Shown here: positions 1-10,444 of the stretch, one piece after another
Layout: each line of letters opens with the position of its first letter
Numbering within the stretch: the stretch's first letter is position 1
Assembly (NCBI GenBank): GCA_902629575.1
Contig: CACORJ010000001.1
Span: 124,001-188,000 of the forward strand
Length of the DNA: 64,000 nucleotides
Reading direction: 5' to 3'
Source: an uncultured Pelagibacteraceae bacterium
Lineage (GTDB): Bacteria > Pseudomonadota > Alphaproteobacteria > Pelagibacterales > Pelagibacteraceae
Program-made: the position numbers and the translations under genes
The notes under the pieces: model-generated
Seen by the model: the letters and a program-made list of their open reading frames with translations, nothing else
The model's database searches: none
Told to the model about the DNA's origin: nothing

Positions 1-3000
1 ACAGGTGATGGAGCTGGAATTCATGTTGAAATTCCAAAAGATTTTTTTATAGAAAAAATACAAGTTACTGGACACGATTACGATAACTCTGAAATCTGTG
101 TAGGAATGATTTTTTTGCCTAGAAACGACTATTCTGCGCAAGAGAGTTGCAAAACAATAGTTGAGAGTGAACTAACCAAGAATAATTTTAGTATATATGG
201 TTGGCGCCAAGTGCCAGTTAATCCAAAAGTCTTAGGAGAAAAAGCTCTTCAAACCATGCCAGAAATCATACAAGTTCTTTTTAAATCTAATGATCCAAAT
301 TTATTAGATAAAAATTTAGAAAGAAAAATTTATGAAACAAGAAAGAGAATTGAAAATAAAGCATTTGATGCTTCATTGAGTAATTTTTACATTTGTTCAA
401 TTAGTTCAAAATCTATAATTTATAAAGGGCTATATTTAGCAGAAGCAATATCAGACTTTTATCTAGATCTTAAAGATATAAGATTCATTTCAAGATATGC
501 AATTTTTCATCAAAGATTTTCAACAAACACTGCACCAAGCTGGAGTCTAGCTCAGCCATTTAGAGCTATAGCACACAACGGTGAAATAAATACTTACAAA
601 GGAAATAAAAACTGGATGAAAGTTCATGAACAGGAGATGAGCAGTCCACTTTTTGATAATATTGAAAATTTAAAACCAGTGATTCAAAAAGGAGTTTCTG
701 ACTCTGCAGCTTTAGATAATGTGTTTGAATTATTGAATAAATCAGGCCAATCGGCGCCATTAGCTAAATTGATGTTAGTACCTGACGCGTGGTCAAAAAA
801 AAATAAAACATTATCAAGAAGTCATCAACAATTATTTAATTTTTTGAATAGCACAATGGAACCATGGGATGGACCTGCTGCTATTGCAGCTACAGATAAT
901 GAGTGGGTTATAGCCGCAAATGATAGAAACGGTCTAAGACCTTTAAGATACGCTATAACAAAAGATAAAATGCTTTTCGCAGGCTCTGAAACAGGAATGA
1001 TAGAATTAAATGAGAAAAAAATTTTAACCAAAGGTAGATTAGGTCCTGGAGAAATAATTGGGGTTAGAATTGAAAAGGGTAAAGTTTTTTCAAATACTCA
1101 AATTAAAGATTATTTAGCAAAAGAATTTAAACATTTTAATTCTCAAATAATCGATTTAGATGATAAATTAACAATCTCTAATGAAAAACACAATTTTGAT
1201 GGCGAAAGTTTAAGAAGAAGACAATATACATTTGGAATAAGTTTGGAAGATCTTGAGCTTATTTTACATCCAATGGCAGAGGATGCAAAAGAAGCAACTG
1301 GCTCAATGGGTGACGATACTCCTTTAGCAGTACTATCTGATAAGTATAGACCGCTTTATCATTTTTTTAGACAAAATTTTAGTCAAGTAACAAATCCACC
1401 AATTGACTCCTTGCGGGAAAATAAAGTGATGAGTTTAAAAACCAGATTTGGAAACTTAGGTAACATTCTTGATTTTGACACTTTAACAAAAGAGAATATT
1501 TATGTTTTAAACAGCCCTATTCTATCAAATTCACAATTTAATAAGTTCACTAATTTTTTTGGAAAAAATTCAGTGACTATTGATTGCTCTTTTTCAAAAG
1601 ATGACAATTTGACGGACTCTATTAGCAGGATTCAAAAACAATCTGAAATTGCTGTAAGACAAGGTGTTACCCAATTAATTTTAAGTGATAAAAATCTCTC
1701 TTCAGAAAGGTTGCCAATGCCAATGATATTATGTGTTGGAGCCATAAACACATTCTTAATACAAAAAAGATTAAGAGGATATGTTTCTATCAATGTTCAA
1801 TCCGGCGAAGCCATAGATACACATTCTTTTGCAACATTAATTGGAGTTGGAGCAACAACAGTAAATCCATATCTAGCTTTTGATAGTTTATATCAGAGAT
1901 ATGAAAAAAAACTTTTTGGCCAATTTAGTTTTGATGAGTGTGTACAAAGATACATAAATTCAGTTAATGCAGGTTTATTAAAGATAATGTCGAAAATGGG
2001 AATTTCCGTTTTAAGTTCATATAGAGGTGGATGCAATTTTGAAACTGTTGGATTAAGCAGAACAGTAGTAGATGACTACTTTCCTGGAGTTACATCAAAA
2101 ATTTCAGGTATTGGTTTAGTTGGAATTGAAAAAAAAATAAGAGAAATTCATAAAGAGGCATTTGAAAGTACAGATACAGTATTGCCAATTGGAGGAATTT
2201 ATAGATACAGGAAAAACGGTGAAACACACCAATACCAAGGAAAGCTCATTCATTTATTGCAAAGTGCTGTTGGTTCAAATTCATATGAGGCATATAAGAA
2301 ATATGCTGAAGGTATATACAATTTACCTCCAATTAATTTGAGAGATCTAGTTGATTTTAGAAAGAAAAAACTTAGTCCGTCAATAGATATATCTGAAGTT
2401 GAGCCAATAGAAAAAATATTAAAAAGATTTGGTAGTGGAAGCATGTCTCATGGTGCTTTATCTAAGGAAGCGCATGAAACACTTGCTATTGGAATGAATA
2501 GAATTAAAGGAGCTTCTTGTAGTGGTGAGGGCGGGGAAGATGCCGAAAGATTTAAAGTATTGGATAGTGGTGACAGTGCAAATTCTAGAGTTAAACAAAT
2601 TGCATCAGCTAGATTTGGTGTGACTGTAAATTACTTAAACAATTGTAACGAGATAGAAATAAAAATGGCTCAAGGTGCTAAACCGGGAGAAGGTGGGCAG
2701 TTACCTGGTTTCAAAGTTACAGAGGAAATTGCAAGGCTAAGACATTCAACACCAGGGGTAACATTAATTTCTCCACCTCCGCATCACGATATTTACTCTA
2801 TAGAAGATCTGGCACAACTAATTTATGATTTAAAGCAAACAAATCCACAGGCCAGAGTTGGAGTTAAGCTAGTTGCATCGTCAGGAATTGGAACTATTGC
2901 TGCAGGTGTAGCTAAAGCAAAAGCAGATATTATTTTAATTTCGGGCCATAATGGAGGAACAGGAGCAACTCCTCAAACAAGTGTCAAATATGTAGGAATA

Positions 3001-4314
3001 CCTTGGGAAATGGGTTTAACTGAAGCAAATCAGGTTTTAACATTAAATAATTTAAGACATAAAGTTACATTAAGAACTGATGGTGGCATTAAAACTGGAA
3101 GAGATGTTGTTATTGCTGCAATGATGGGAGCAGAAGAATATGGAGTTGCTACGACAGCTCTAGTGGCAATGGGATGTATAATGGTAAGACAGTGTCATTC
3201 AAATACCTGCCCAGTAGGTGTTTGTACACAAGATGAAAAATTGAGGGAAAAATTCACTGGTACACCGGATAAAGTTGTTAATTTATTTACTTTTATTGCT
3301 TCAGAAGTAAGAGAAATTTTAGCTGAACTAGGTTTTAAATCATTGAACGATATTATTGGAAGAACTGACTTGTTAATGCAAGTTAATAAAGCATCACCAA
3401 ATTTAGACGACTTAGATTTAAACCCATTATTTGTTCAGGCGGACCCAGGAAATAATAAAAGATATTGTGAGTCTTTGGAGATCAACAAAGTACCAGAAAC
3501 ATTAGACCAAGAAATTTGGCCAGAAATTGAAAAATCTTTAGATAATTCTGAAAGAATTGAAAAAGAATTCATTATTAAAAATACAAACAGAGCAGTTGGT
3601 ACAAGAATTTCACATCATCTTTACAAAAAATATGGTTATGAAAAGTTAGATGAAAATTTCCTAACATTAAATTTCAAAGGTTCTGCAGGCCAATCTTTTG
3701 GAGCTTTTTCATCTAAAGGATTAAAATTAAATCTTAAAGGTGATGCAAATGATTATGTTGGTAAAGGATTATCAGGCGCCACAATCTCAATAAAACTTTC
3801 AGATGAAAGTAATTTAGTTTCTAATGAAAATACAATCATTGGAAACACAGTTCTCTATGGAGCTACTTCAGGTAAACTTTTTGCTGCTGGTCAAGCAGGG
3901 GATAGATTTGCTGTTAGAAATTCTGGTGCAACTACAGTTGTTGAGGGATGTGACTCAAATGGATGTGAGTACATGACTGGGGGAACAGTAGTAATTTTGG
4001 GAGATGTTGGCGATAATTTTGCAGCTGGTATGACTGGTGGTATGGCATTTATTTATGATAAATCCAATGAGTTTGAGAAAAAAATAAATCCAGACTCAGT
4101 TATTTGGCAAAATGTTGAGACAGATTATTGGATAAGTTATTTAAAAGAATTAATTTTGGAACATTCAAAAGAAACAAGTTCTTTAATATCAAAAGATATT
4201 TTTGACAATTTTAAAGATGAAATTAAAAATTTTGTTCAGGTGTGTCCAAAAGAGATGATTGATAAACTTAAAAATCCAATTACATTAAAGTCTAAGATAA
4301 AAGAAGTTAGTTAA
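1..4314 (+). CDS. gltB: Glutamate synthase (NADPH) large subunit, 5' end outside window
   Basis: The large GOGAT subunit transfers the amide nitrogen of glutamine to 2-oxoglutarate, giving two glutamates; it is central to ammonium assimilation in the cytoplasm. The open frame runs to the first base of the window (TGDGAGIHVEIP is readable from base 1), so the ATG at 106 is internal and roughly 70 residues are missing, including the catalytic N-terminal Cys. Visible parts in order: glutaminase signature HQRFSTNT and AHNGEINT (near 508-590), FMN synthase domain with SPPPHHDIYS and SGHNGGTGATP (2770-2970), 3Fe-4S cysteines in CIMVRQCHSNTCPVGVC (near 3175-3225), and the C-terminal GXGXG beta-helix domain (3660-4050). 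The gene overlaps the convergent hydrolase by 8 nt. The small subunit gltD is not in the window. Confidence 0.97.
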   Translation, partial: TGDGAGIHVEIPKDFFIEKIQVTGHDYDNSEICVGMIFLPRNDYSAQESCKTIVESELTKNNFSIYGWRQVPVNPKVLGEKALQTMPEIIQVLFKSNDPNLLDKNLERKIYETRKRIENKAFDASLSNFYICSISSKSIIYKGLYLAEAISDFYLDLKDIRFISRYAIFHQRFSTNTAPSWSLAQPFRAIAHNGEINTYKGNKNWMKVHEQEMSSPLFDNIENLKPVIQKGVSDSAALDNVFELLNKSGQSAPLAKLMLVPDAWSKKNKTLSRSHQQLFNFLNSTMEPWDGPAAIAATDNEWVIAANDRNGLRPLRYAITKDKMLFAGSETGMIELNEKKILTKGRLGPGEIIGVRIEKGKVFSNTQIKDYLAKEFKHFNSQIIDLDDKLTISNEKHNFDGESLRRRQYTFGISLEDLELILHPMAEDAKEATGSMGDDTPLAVLSDKYRPLYHFFRQNFSQVTNPPIDSLRENKVMSLKTRFGNLGNILDFDTLTKENIYVLNSPILSNSQFNKFTNFFGKNSVTIDCSFSKDDNLTDSISRIQKQSEIAVRQGVTQLILSDKNLSSERLPMPMILCVGAINTFLIQKRLRGYVSINVQSGEAIDTHSFATLIGVGATTVNPYLAFDSLYQRYEKKLFGQFSFDECVQRYINSVNAGLLKIMSKMGISVLSSYRGGCNFETVGLSRTVVDDYFPGVTSKISGIGLVGIEKKIREIHKEAFESTDTVLPIGGIYRYRKNGETHQYQGKLIHLLQSAVGSNSYEAYKKYAEGIYNLPPINLRDLVDFRKKKLSPSIDISEVEPIEKILKRFGSGSMSHGALSKEAHETLAIGMNRIKGASCSGEGGEDAERFKVLDSGDSANSRVKQIASARFGVTVNYLNNCNEIEIKMAQGAKPGEGGQLPGFKVTEEIARLRHSTPGVTLISPPPHHDIYSIEDLAQLIYDLKQTNPQARVGVKLVASSGIGTIAAGVAKAKADIILISGHNGGTGATPQTSVKYVGIPWEMGLTEANQVLTLNNLRHKVTLRTDGGIKTGRDVVIAAMMGAEEYGVATTALVAMGCIMVRQCHSNTCPVGVCTQDEKLREKFTGTPDKVVNLFTFIASEVREILAELGFKSLNDIIGRTDLLMQVNKASPNLDDLDLNPLFVQADPGNNKRYCESLEINKVPETLDQEIWPEIEKSLDNSERIEKEFIIKNTNRAVGTRISHHLYKKYGYEKLDENFLTLNFKGSAGQSFGAFSSKGLKLNLKGDANDYVGKGLSGATISIKLSDESNLVSNENTIIGNTVLYGATSGKLFAAGQAGDRFAVRNSGATTVVEGCDSNGCEYMTGGTVVILGDVGDNFAAGMTGGMAFIYDKSNEFEKKINPDSVIWQNVETDYWISYLKELILEHSKETSSLISKDIFDNFKDEIKNFVQVCPKEMIDKLKNPITLKSKIKEVS

Positions 4315-5053
4315 TTATAATTTTTAACTCCTTAATTAATATATTTAACCACCTTGGCGAAGATAGGCTGTGATCACCGTTTTTGACAATAACTAATTTC
4401 TTTTTGGAATTTACGAAAATTTTTAAAATTTTTTTTGAATAACTAATAGGAACAGACTCATCCTTTTGTCCATGAACCATTGTAACTTTTAATTTTTCAT
4501 AGATTTTTTTATCAAATACTTTATTTTTTCGGCCGTCTCTAATTAATTGTAAAGAAATTGGATATTCATAATTCCCATGTTTTAAATTGATTATACCGTT
4601 TTTTGTTATCTCCTTTTTCATTTTCTTTGAAAATTTTTTCCACATTAATCCTTCTAAAAATTCAGGAGCAGAGCCAATTCCTAAAAATCCTACAATTTGT
4701 TTTTTAAAAAATTTAAATTGATTTAAGGAAATCCAAGATCCCATACTCGAACCAACTAATACGATACTATTTTTTTTAACAACTTTTTTAATTAATATAG
4801 TTGTTTCCTTAGTCCATTTTGAAATATTTCCATTAGTAAATTTACTGGATGACTTACCATGACCTGAGTATTCTAATGCGAGAAAACCAAATTTATTTTT
4901 TTTTGCGAAATTTAAAAATGCTTTTGGTTTTTTTCCCTCTAAATCAGACATAAATCCGTGTAAAAAGACAATGTAGGTTGCATTTTTTTGGTTGTATTTT
5001 AAGTACCTGATTTTTTTAGTTTTATTTATTTTAAGGTAATCAAATTTATTCAT
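4307..5053 (-). CDS. Alpha/beta hydrolase, probable esterase/thioesterase
   Basis: A 248-residue serine hydrolase of the alpha/beta fold; its substrate cannot be read from the sequence. It has an oxyanion-region HGFMSD (His32), nucleophile elbow GSSMG (Ser103), a likely acid in GQKDESVP (Asp198) and the catalytic His in NGDHSLSS (His228), so the triad looks complete. No signal peptide or membrane segment is visible, so a cytoplasmic enzyme is likely. The overall pattern resembles BEM46/ABHD10-like thioesterases, but that is only a family-level resemblance. It converges with gltB (8 nt overlap) and diverges from the glycosyltransferase with only 42 nt between start codons. Confidence 0.85.
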   Translation of the reverse strand: MNKFDYLKINKTKKIRYLKYNQKNATYIVFLHGFMSDLEGKKPKAFLNFAKKNKFGFLALEYSGHGKSSSKFTNGNISKWTKETTILIKKVVKKNSIVLVGSSMGSWISLNQFKFFKKQIVGFLGIGSAPEFLEGLMWKKFSKKMKKEITKNGIINLKHGNYEYPISLQLIRDGRKNKVFDKKIYEKLKVTMVHGQKDESVPISYSKKILKIFVNSKKKLVIVKNGDHSLSSPRWLNILIKELKIIIN

Positions 5054-5081
5054 AAAAGTTTAATAGTTATCTCTATTATTA

Positions 5082-5087
5082 TATAAT
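5082..5087 (+). promoter_or_regulatory. Candidate -10 box (TATAAT) for the glycosyltransferase
   Basis: A perfect TATAAT lies 8 nt before the ATG at 5096 in the 42-nt divergent gap. A normal start point would fall within a base or two of the ATG, which implies a leaderless or nearly leaderless mRNA. The -35 region at 17 bp spacing (TTTAAT, 5059-5064) is poor, and no Shine-Dalgarno sequence is visible. In this AT-rich DNA a chance match is possible. Confidence 0.4.
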
Positions 5088-5095
5088 GTAACTGT

Positions 5096-6250
5096 ATGTC
5101 GTCTAATATAAAAGTCCTACAAGTAATACCAAAATTAGGTTATGGAGGGGCAGAAACCGGATGCTATGACATTGCACATTATTTACCAGAAAACGGGTGC
5201 GGATCTTTTATAGTAACAAGTGGAGGAGAATTAACAAAATTTGTTGATAAAAAAAAAGTAAAATTAATTAAACTTCCAGTACATAGTAAGAATCCTTTAT
5301 TGATTTTGATTAATACAATTTTATTAATTGGGATAATTCTATTTTTTAAAATCTCGATTGTTCATGCAAGAAGTAGAGCACCGGCTTGGTCTTGTTTATT
5401 TGCAACAAAGTTAACAAATAGAAAGTTTGTTACTACATTTCATGGAACTTACAATTTTAGCGGCAAACTTAAAAAATTTTATAATTCTGTTATGGTAAGA
5501 TCTGATTTGATAATTGCAGGATCAAACTTTATTTTTTCTCATATAAAAGATAATTATTCTGAATTTTTGACAAGCCACAAAAAATTTTTAGTTATTTTCA
5601 GGGGAATAAATGTTGATTATTTTGACTCATCTACAAAATTAGAAGATGACGAAAAAAATTTACTGCAAAAATGGCATATTAACGATAAAAAAAAAATAAT
5701 TTTAATGCCAGGTAGACTTACTTCGTGGAAAGGACAAGAATTATTTATTGAGGCGATCAATCTTGTTAAAGTTGAATTAGGCTATGAAGCTTTTCATGCA
5801 GTTATACTAGGAAATGATCAAGGAAGAGATCTTTATAAAAAAAAACTAATACGTCTTACCGAGCAATATCGTTTAACAAACCAAATAAAATTTATAGATC
5901 ATTGTCAGGATATGGCATTAGCTTATAAGGTTTCTGATATAATTATATCGGCCTCAGTAGAACCAGAAGCTTTTGGAAGAGTAGCCGTAGAAGCTCAATC
6001 TATGGAAAAATTAATCATAGCTAGTGACATTGGAGGATCTAATGAAACAATTAATGATGAAAAAACAGGGTTTTTATTTAAGTCGGGAGATGCAGACTCA
6101 TTAAGTAAAAAAATAATTCGTGGATTAACAATGGACGAAACGTCTATGAAACTTATGGGCAAAGAAGGAAGAAGAAATATAATAAAAAAATTTAATGTTG
6201 AAAAAATGTGTTTTTCTACATATTCAGAGTATAAAAGATTATTAAACTAA
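5096..6250 (+). CDS. Glycosyltransferase family 4
   Basis: A 384-residue GT-B enzyme expected to move a sugar from a nucleotide-sugar donor to a glycan or lipid acceptor at the inner face of the membrane. N-terminal domain: the glycine loop GYGGAETG and HARSRAPAWS. C-terminal donor domain: GRLTSWKGQELF and the family EX7E element in EPEAFGRVAVEAQ, then ASDIGGSNETI. A hydrophobic stretch (residues about 66-82) could be a membrane-associating helix. The stop codon directly abuts the thrS start codon (no spacer), so the two are probably co-transcribed even though thrS is a housekeeping gene. Donor and acceptor are unknown; LPS or exopolysaccharide synthesis is inferred. Confidence 0.85.
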   Translation: MSSNIKVLQVIPKLGYGGAETGCYDIAHYLPENGCGSFIVTSGGELTKFVDKKKVKLIKLPVHSKNPLLILINTILLIGIILFFKISIVHARSRAPAWSCLFATKLTNRKFVTTFHGTYNFSGKLKKFYNSVMVRSDLIIAGSNFIFSHIKDNYSEFLTSHKKFLVIFRGINVDYFDSSTKLEDDEKNLLQKWHINDKKKIILMPGRLTSWKGQELFIEAINLVKVELGYEAFHAVILGNDQGRDLYKKKLIRLTEQYRLTNQIKFIDHCQDMALAYKVSDIIISASVEPEAFGRVAVEAQSMEKLIIASDIGGSNETINDEKTGFLFKSGDADSLSKKIIRGLTMDETSMKLMGKEGRRNIIKKFNVEKMCFSTYSEYKRLLN

Positions 6251-8170
6251 ATGCCTATAATTAAATTACCAGACGGAAAAAATATTAAATTTGCAAAAGA
6301 AGTAACAGGTTTAGATATTGCAGAAAAAATAAGCAAGTCACTATTAAAACAAGCATTGATAATGAGCGTCGATGGTGAGTTAAAAGATTTATATTTTTCA
6401 ATTAAAAAAGATTGTTCAGTAAAAATATTTACTGCAAAAGACCCAGAGGGCCTTGAAGTTATTAGACATGACGCTGCTCATATTATGGCGATGGCTGTTC
6501 AAGAATTATTTCCTGGTACACAAGTAACTATTGGACCGGTAATTGAAAATGGTTTTTACTATGATTTTGCTCGTAAAGAGCCATTCACAGAGGATGATCT
6601 AGGAAAAATAGAGAAAAGAATGTCAGAAATTATTGACAAAGATGTAAAAACAAGAAGAGAGGTTTGGGAAAGGGATAAAGCAATAACTCATTTTAAAAAG
6701 ATTGGAGAAAAATATAAAGCAGAAATAATTGAGAGCATTCCAGAAAATGAAGAGTTAACCGTTTATCATCATGGTGATACTTGGTATGATTTGTGTAGAG
6801 GCCCACACCTACTTTCCTCTGGAAAAATTGGTAAGGCTTTTAAGCTTACAAAGGTTGCAGGTGCATATTGGCGTGGAGATTCAAAAAACGAAATGTTACA
6901 AAGAATTTATGGAACTGGTTGGGCTTCTAAAAAAGATTTGGATGATTATTTAAAAAGAATTGAGGAAGCTGAGAAAAGGGATCACAGAAAACTTGGTAAA
7001 GAAATGGACTTATTTCATTTTAGAGAGGAAAGTCCAGGATCTGTTTTTTGGCACGAAAAAGGATGGTCTTTATTTCAAAAATTAATAAATTACATGAGAG
7101 CCCGCCAAGATGAAGCTGGATATCGAGAAGTAAATACTCCAGAAGTTCTTGATAGATTGTTGTGGGAAAAATCAGGTCATTGGGAAAAATATGGAGAAAA
7201 TATGTATACTTCCGAAACACCCGATGAAAAAGTTTTTGCGATAAAACCTATGAATTGTCCAGGCCATATACAAGTTTTTAATCAAGGTTTAAAAAGTTAT
7301 AGAGATTTACCATTAAGAATAACAGAGTTTGGTAAGGTACACCGTTACGAACCATCAGGAGCTTTGCATGGTCTTTTAAGAGTTAGGGCATTTACTCAGG
7401 ATGATGCACATATTTTTTGTTCAGAGGATCAAATTACCAGCGAGTGTTTAAATGTAACTAATTTAATTTTAGATATTTATAAAGACTTAGGGTTCGAAAA
7501 TGTAGTTTTAAAGTATGCAGATAGACCTGAGGTAAGAGTAGGTGAGGATAAAATTTGGGACAAAGCTGAGGCATCACTTTTAGAGGCAGTTAAGGCCTCA
7601 AAATTAGAATATAGTATAAATAAGGGCGAAGGTGCTTTTTACGGACCAAAAATAGAATTCGTTTTAAGAGATGCAATTGGTCGAGATTGGCAATGCGGAA
7701 CAGTACAGGTTGATCTAAACTTACCAGGAAGATTAGATGCTTCCTATATTGATAAAGATGGAACAAAAAAAGTACCTGTCATGTTACACAGAGCTTTATT
7801 TGGTTCACTTGAGAGGTTTATAGGAATTTTGATTGAAAATTATGCAGGAAAATTTCCATTTTGGATATCTCCATTACAAACAGTTGTAATTCCGATTTCT
7901 GAGGACTTTGAAAATTATGCAATTAAAGTTTCAAAAAAAATAAAAGAAGCCGGCATGAGCTCAATAGCTGATTTAAAAAATCATAATTTAAATTACAAAA
8001 TAAGAGAACATTCACTCGCAAAAGTCCCTATTTTATTAATTTGTGGTAAAAAAGAAGTTGACAGTAACTCAGTAACTATTAGAAGATTGGATTCTAATAA
8101 ACAAGAAAATATGGATTTAAACACATTCTTAAAAAAATTTTCTGCTTTAAATAAAGCATCTTCAAATTAA
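6251..8170 (+). CDS. thrS: Threonyl-tRNA synthetase
   Basis: Class II synthetase charging tRNA-Thr; 639 residues, a normal full length. Order of parts: N-terminal TGS domain (about 1-60), editing domain with [22 protein letters not shown] and the zinc-type GAYWRGD motif region, then the class II catalytic core with [29 protein letters not shown] and motif 3 in [14 protein letters not shown], then an anticodon-binding domain containing [17 protein letters not shown]. It starts the conserved block thrS-infC-rpmI-rplT-pheS-pheT. The ATG follows the previous stop with no gap, and the infC GTG follows its own stop with no gap, consistent with translational coupling. Confidence 0.97.
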   Translation: MPIIKLPDGKNIKFAKEVTGLDIAEKISKSLLKQALIMSVDGELKDLYFSIKKDCSVKIFTAKDPEGLEVIRHDAAHIMAMAVQELFPGTQVTIGPVIENGFYYDFARKEPFTEDDLGKIEKRMSEIIDKDVKTRREVWERDKAITHFKKIGEKYKAEIIESIPENEELTVYHHGDTWYDLCRGPHLLSSGKIGKAFKLTKVAGAYWRGDSKNEMLQRIYGTGWASKKDLDDYLKRIEEAEKRDHRKLGKEMDLFHFREESPGSVFWHEKGWSLFQKLINYMRARQDEAGYREVNTPEVLDRLLWEKSGHWEKYGENMYTSETPDEKVFAIKPMNCPGHIQVFNQGLKSYRDLPLRITEFGKVHRYEPSGALHGLLRVRAFTQDDAHIFCSEDQITSECLNVTNLILDIYKDLGFENVVLKYADRPEVRVGEDKIWDKAEASLLEAVKASKLEYSINKGEGAFYGPKIEFVLRDAIGRDWQCGTVQVDLNLPGRLDASYIDKDGTKKVPVMLHRALFGSLERFIGILIENYAGKFPFWISPLQTVVIPISEDFENYAIKVSKKIKEAGMSSIADLKNHNLNYKIREHSLAKVPILLICGKKEVDSNSVTIRRLDSNKQENMDLNTFLKKFSALNKASSN

Positions 8171-8716
8171 GTGGTAGATTTTAAACAAAATTATTTTCAA
8201 AAAAGAACTAAGGAAAGAGGTCCAAAATCAAACAACAGAATCTCATCTCCAGAAGTACAGGTTATAACAAGTGATGGGGAGAATTTAGGAGTTATAACTA
8301 CAAATGATGCCATATCAATGGCAAAGCAACAAGGTTTAGATTTAATCGAAATTGCACCAAATGCAAATCCCCCTGTTTGTAAAATTATGGATATGGGTAA
8401 ATTTAAGTATGATGCTCAAAAAAAGGCAAACCTTGCAAAGAAGAAACAAAAAATTGTTTCACTTAAAGAAATTAAAATGAGACCTGTGACGGAGACACAT
8501 GATTACGAGTTTAAAGTGAAAAATGCAAAGAAATTCATTTCAAAAGGAGATAAAGTGAAATTTACAATACGATTTAAAGGAAGAGAATTGCAACATTCAC
8601 ATTTAGGAAATGAATTGATGACAAAAATTAAAGAGGACATGAAAGAAGTAGGCAAAGTAGAATTACACCCTAAGTTTGACGGTAAACAAATGATAATGGT
8701 TATTCAGCCTTTATAA
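8171..8716 (+). CDS. infC: Translation initiation factor IF-3
   Basis: Binds the 30S subunit, prevents premature 50S joining and checks the start codon. The 181 residues contain the N-domain (GVITTNDAISMAKQQGLDLIEIAP cut in two: GVITTNDAI and GLDLIEIAPNANPPVCK), a basic linker, and a C-domain ending VELHPKFDGKQMIMVI. The start is GTG: it is in frame with the thrS stop just upstream, so nothing earlier is possible, and no ATG occurs before the conserved N-domain. IF-3 genes are known for non-ATG starts used in autoregulation (AUU in E. coli); GTG here is a milder form. Confidence 0.96.
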   Translation: MVDFKQNYFQKRTKERGPKSNNRISSPEVQVITSDGENLGVITTNDAISMAKQQGLDLIEIAPNANPPVCKIMDMGKFKYDAQKKANLAKKKQKIVSLKEIKMRPVTETHDYEFKVKNAKKFISKGDKVKFTIRFKGRELQHSHLGNELMTKIKEDMKEVGKVELHPKFDGKQMIMVIQPL

Positions 8717-8726
8717 GCCTTAATTT

Positions 8727-8760
8727 AGGTTGTAAAAATTTAACATCTTTTGTATAACCT
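8727..8760 (+). promoter_or_regulatory. Hairpin in the infC-rpmI spacer, possible leader element
   Basis: AGGTTGTA (8727-8734) pairs with TATAACCT (8753-8760), an 8-bp stem with one G-U pair and an 18-nt loop, ending 8 nt before the rpmI ATG. This is the largest spacer inside the infC-rpmI-rplT unit. In E. coli and Bacillus L20 represses its own operon by binding leader RNA in this region; a comparable role here is only a guess. The element is not followed by a U-run, so it is not a normal terminator. Confidence 0.3.
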
Positions 8761-8768
8761 CGCAGATT

Positions 8769-8975
8769 ATGCCAAAATTAAAAACGAAAAGCTCAGCGAA
8801 AAAAAGGTTTAAGATTTCAGCCAGAGGGAAAGTAATTACCGCTCAAGCAGGTAAAAGACATGGCATGATTAAAAGAACTAATTCACAGATAAGAAAATTA
8901 AGAGGCACAACCGCGATGTCTAAACAAGATGGAAAAATTGTGAAATCGTATATGCCGTACAGTTTAAGAGGTTAA
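8769..8975 (+). CDS. rpmI: 50S ribosomal protein L35
   Basis: A 68-residue, very basic ribosomal protein starting [15 protein letters not shown], the L35 signature; the C-terminal SYMPYSLRG resembles the usual family end. Normal length is about 65 residues. It is followed after one base by rplT, the universal rpmI-rplT pairing, and the rplT Shine-Dalgarno (AGAGG) lies within the last L35 codons. Confidence 0.96.
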   Translation: MPKLKTKSSAKKRFKISARGKVITAQAGKRHGMIKRTNSQIRKLRGTTAMSKQDGKIVKSYMPYSLRG

Positions 8976-8976
8976 A

Positions 8977-9333
8977 ATGGCTAGAGTAAAAAGAGGTGTA
9001 ACAAGTCGGGCAAAACATAAAAAAGTTTTAAAGACTGTAAAAGGTCAATGGGGCAGAAGAAAAAATACAATTAGAGTCGCAAAACAAGCGATGGAAAAAG
9101 CAATGCAGTATGCCTATAGAGATAGAAGAAACAAAAAGAGAGATTTTAAATCACTTTGGATACAGAGAATAAATGCAGGTGTTAGAGCAGAGGGCATGAC
9201 CTATTCAAAGTTCATTTTTGGACTGAATAAGTGTGGAATTAAAATAGATAGAAAAATTCTCGCTGAAATAGCCTACGATAGTCCAGATGCGTTTAAAACA
9301 ATAGTGCAAAAAGCTCAATCTGCAATAAATTAA
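8977..9333 (+). CDS. rplT: 50S ribosomal protein L20
   Basis: Early-assembly protein of the large subunit that binds 23S rRNA. 118 residues, standard length. It starts [16 protein letters not shown], continues with [36 protein letters not shown] and the C-terminal [19 protein letters not shown], all as expected for L20. It lies one nucleotide after rpmI, with pheS 43 nt downstream. Confidence 0.97.
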   Translation: MARVKRGVTSRAKHKKVLKTVKGQWGRRKNTIRVAKQAMEKAMQYAYRDRRNKKRDFKSLWIQRINAGVRAEGMTYSKFIFGLNKCGIKIDRKILAEIAYDSPDAFKTIVQKAQSAIN

Positions 9334-9376
9334 TCTTCACTATTGTTTTTATTTCTTTAAGAAATAATCTATTCCA

Positions 9377-10444
9377 ATGTCTGATATTAAAAAAATTAAA
9401 GACGAATTTTTTCAAAAACTTAAAGGAAACTTAAATTTACCAGAATTAAACGAGATTAAATCCAATCTGTTTGGAAAAAATGGAATAATTTCATTACAAT
9501 TTAAAAAAATAGGGTCTATTTCTGAAAATGACAGAAAAAAATTTGCATCCGACTTAAATAAAATCAAAAACGAATTACAAGATTTAATAAATAATAAATA
9601 TAATGAAATTCAAAATGCAGAAATCAATAAAAAACTGGAGAAAGAAAAAATTGATGTAACTTTACCTGAACGAAATTTTGTAAGAGGTAAAATTCACCCA
9701 GTTTCACAAACTATTGATGAAATATCATCAATTTTTTCTGAGATAGGTTTTAGTGTCGAAGAAGGTCCAGATGTTGAAAACGAATACAATAATTTTACTG
9801 CTTTAAATACACCGGATAATCATCCAGCGAGAGATATGCACGATACTTTTTATTTAGACGAAAAAAGAGATAAGCTATTGAGGACACACACCTCTCCTGT
9901 TCAAGTAAGAACGATGCTTAATGATAAGCCGCCATTCAAGATAATTGCACCTGGGAGAACTTATCGATCTGATAGTGACCAAACTCATTCGCCAATGTTT
10001 CATCAAGTCGAAGGCCTCCACATCGATAAAGATATAAATATGGGTCATTTAAAAGGTTGTCTGAATTATTTTATTAAAGAATTTTTTGAGGTAGAAAAAA
10101 TTCGAATAAGATTTAGACCAAGTCACTTCCCATTTACTGAACCTTCTGCTGAGGTTGATATTGGATATGAAATTAAAGATGGTAAAATCAAAATAGGTGA
10201 GGGTGATAAATGGCTTGAGATTTTAGGATGCGGAATGGTTCACCCTAATGTTCTTAAAAATGTTAATGTTAATCCTAATCATTTTCAAGGTTATGCATTT
10301 GGTATTGGTATAGATAGACTAGCAATGCTAAAATATGGAATTAATGATTTAAGATCTTTTTTTGATTGTGATTATAGATGGTTGAATCACTTTGGGTTCG
10401 ATCCTTTAGATGTTCCTACAAATTATAGAGGTTTAAGTCGATGA
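9377..10444 (+). CDS. pheS: Phenylalanyl-tRNA synthetase alpha subunit
   Basis: Catalytic subunit of the alpha2beta2 enzyme that charges tRNA-Phe. 355 residues: N-terminal coiled-coil (about 1-90), then the class II core with SPVQVRTM, motif 2 around [17 protein letters not shown] and motif 3 [15 protein letters not shown]. Phenylalanine-pocket residues in [16 protein letters not shown] are present. The last codon overlaps the pheT start by 4 nt (ATGA). Its substrate tRNA-Phe, which has an unusual elbow, is encoded at 41717. Confidence 0.97.
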   Translation: MSDIKKIKDEFFQKLKGNLNLPELNEIKSNLFGKNGIISLQFKKIGSISENDRKKFASDLNKIKNELQDLINNKYNEIQNAEINKKLEKEKIDVTLPERNFVRGKIHPVSQTIDEISSIFSEIGFSVEEGPDVENEYNNFTALNTPDNHPARDMHDTFYLDEKRDKLLRTHTSPVQVRTMLNDKPPFKIIAPGRTYRSDSDQTHSPMFHQVEGLHIDKDINMGHLKGCLNYFIKEFFEVEKIRIRFRPSHFPFTEPSAEVDIGYEIKDGKIKIGEGDKWLEILGCGMVHPNVLKNVNVNPNHFQGYAFGIGIDRLAMLKYGINDLRSFFDCDYRWLNHFGFDPLDVPTNYRGLSR

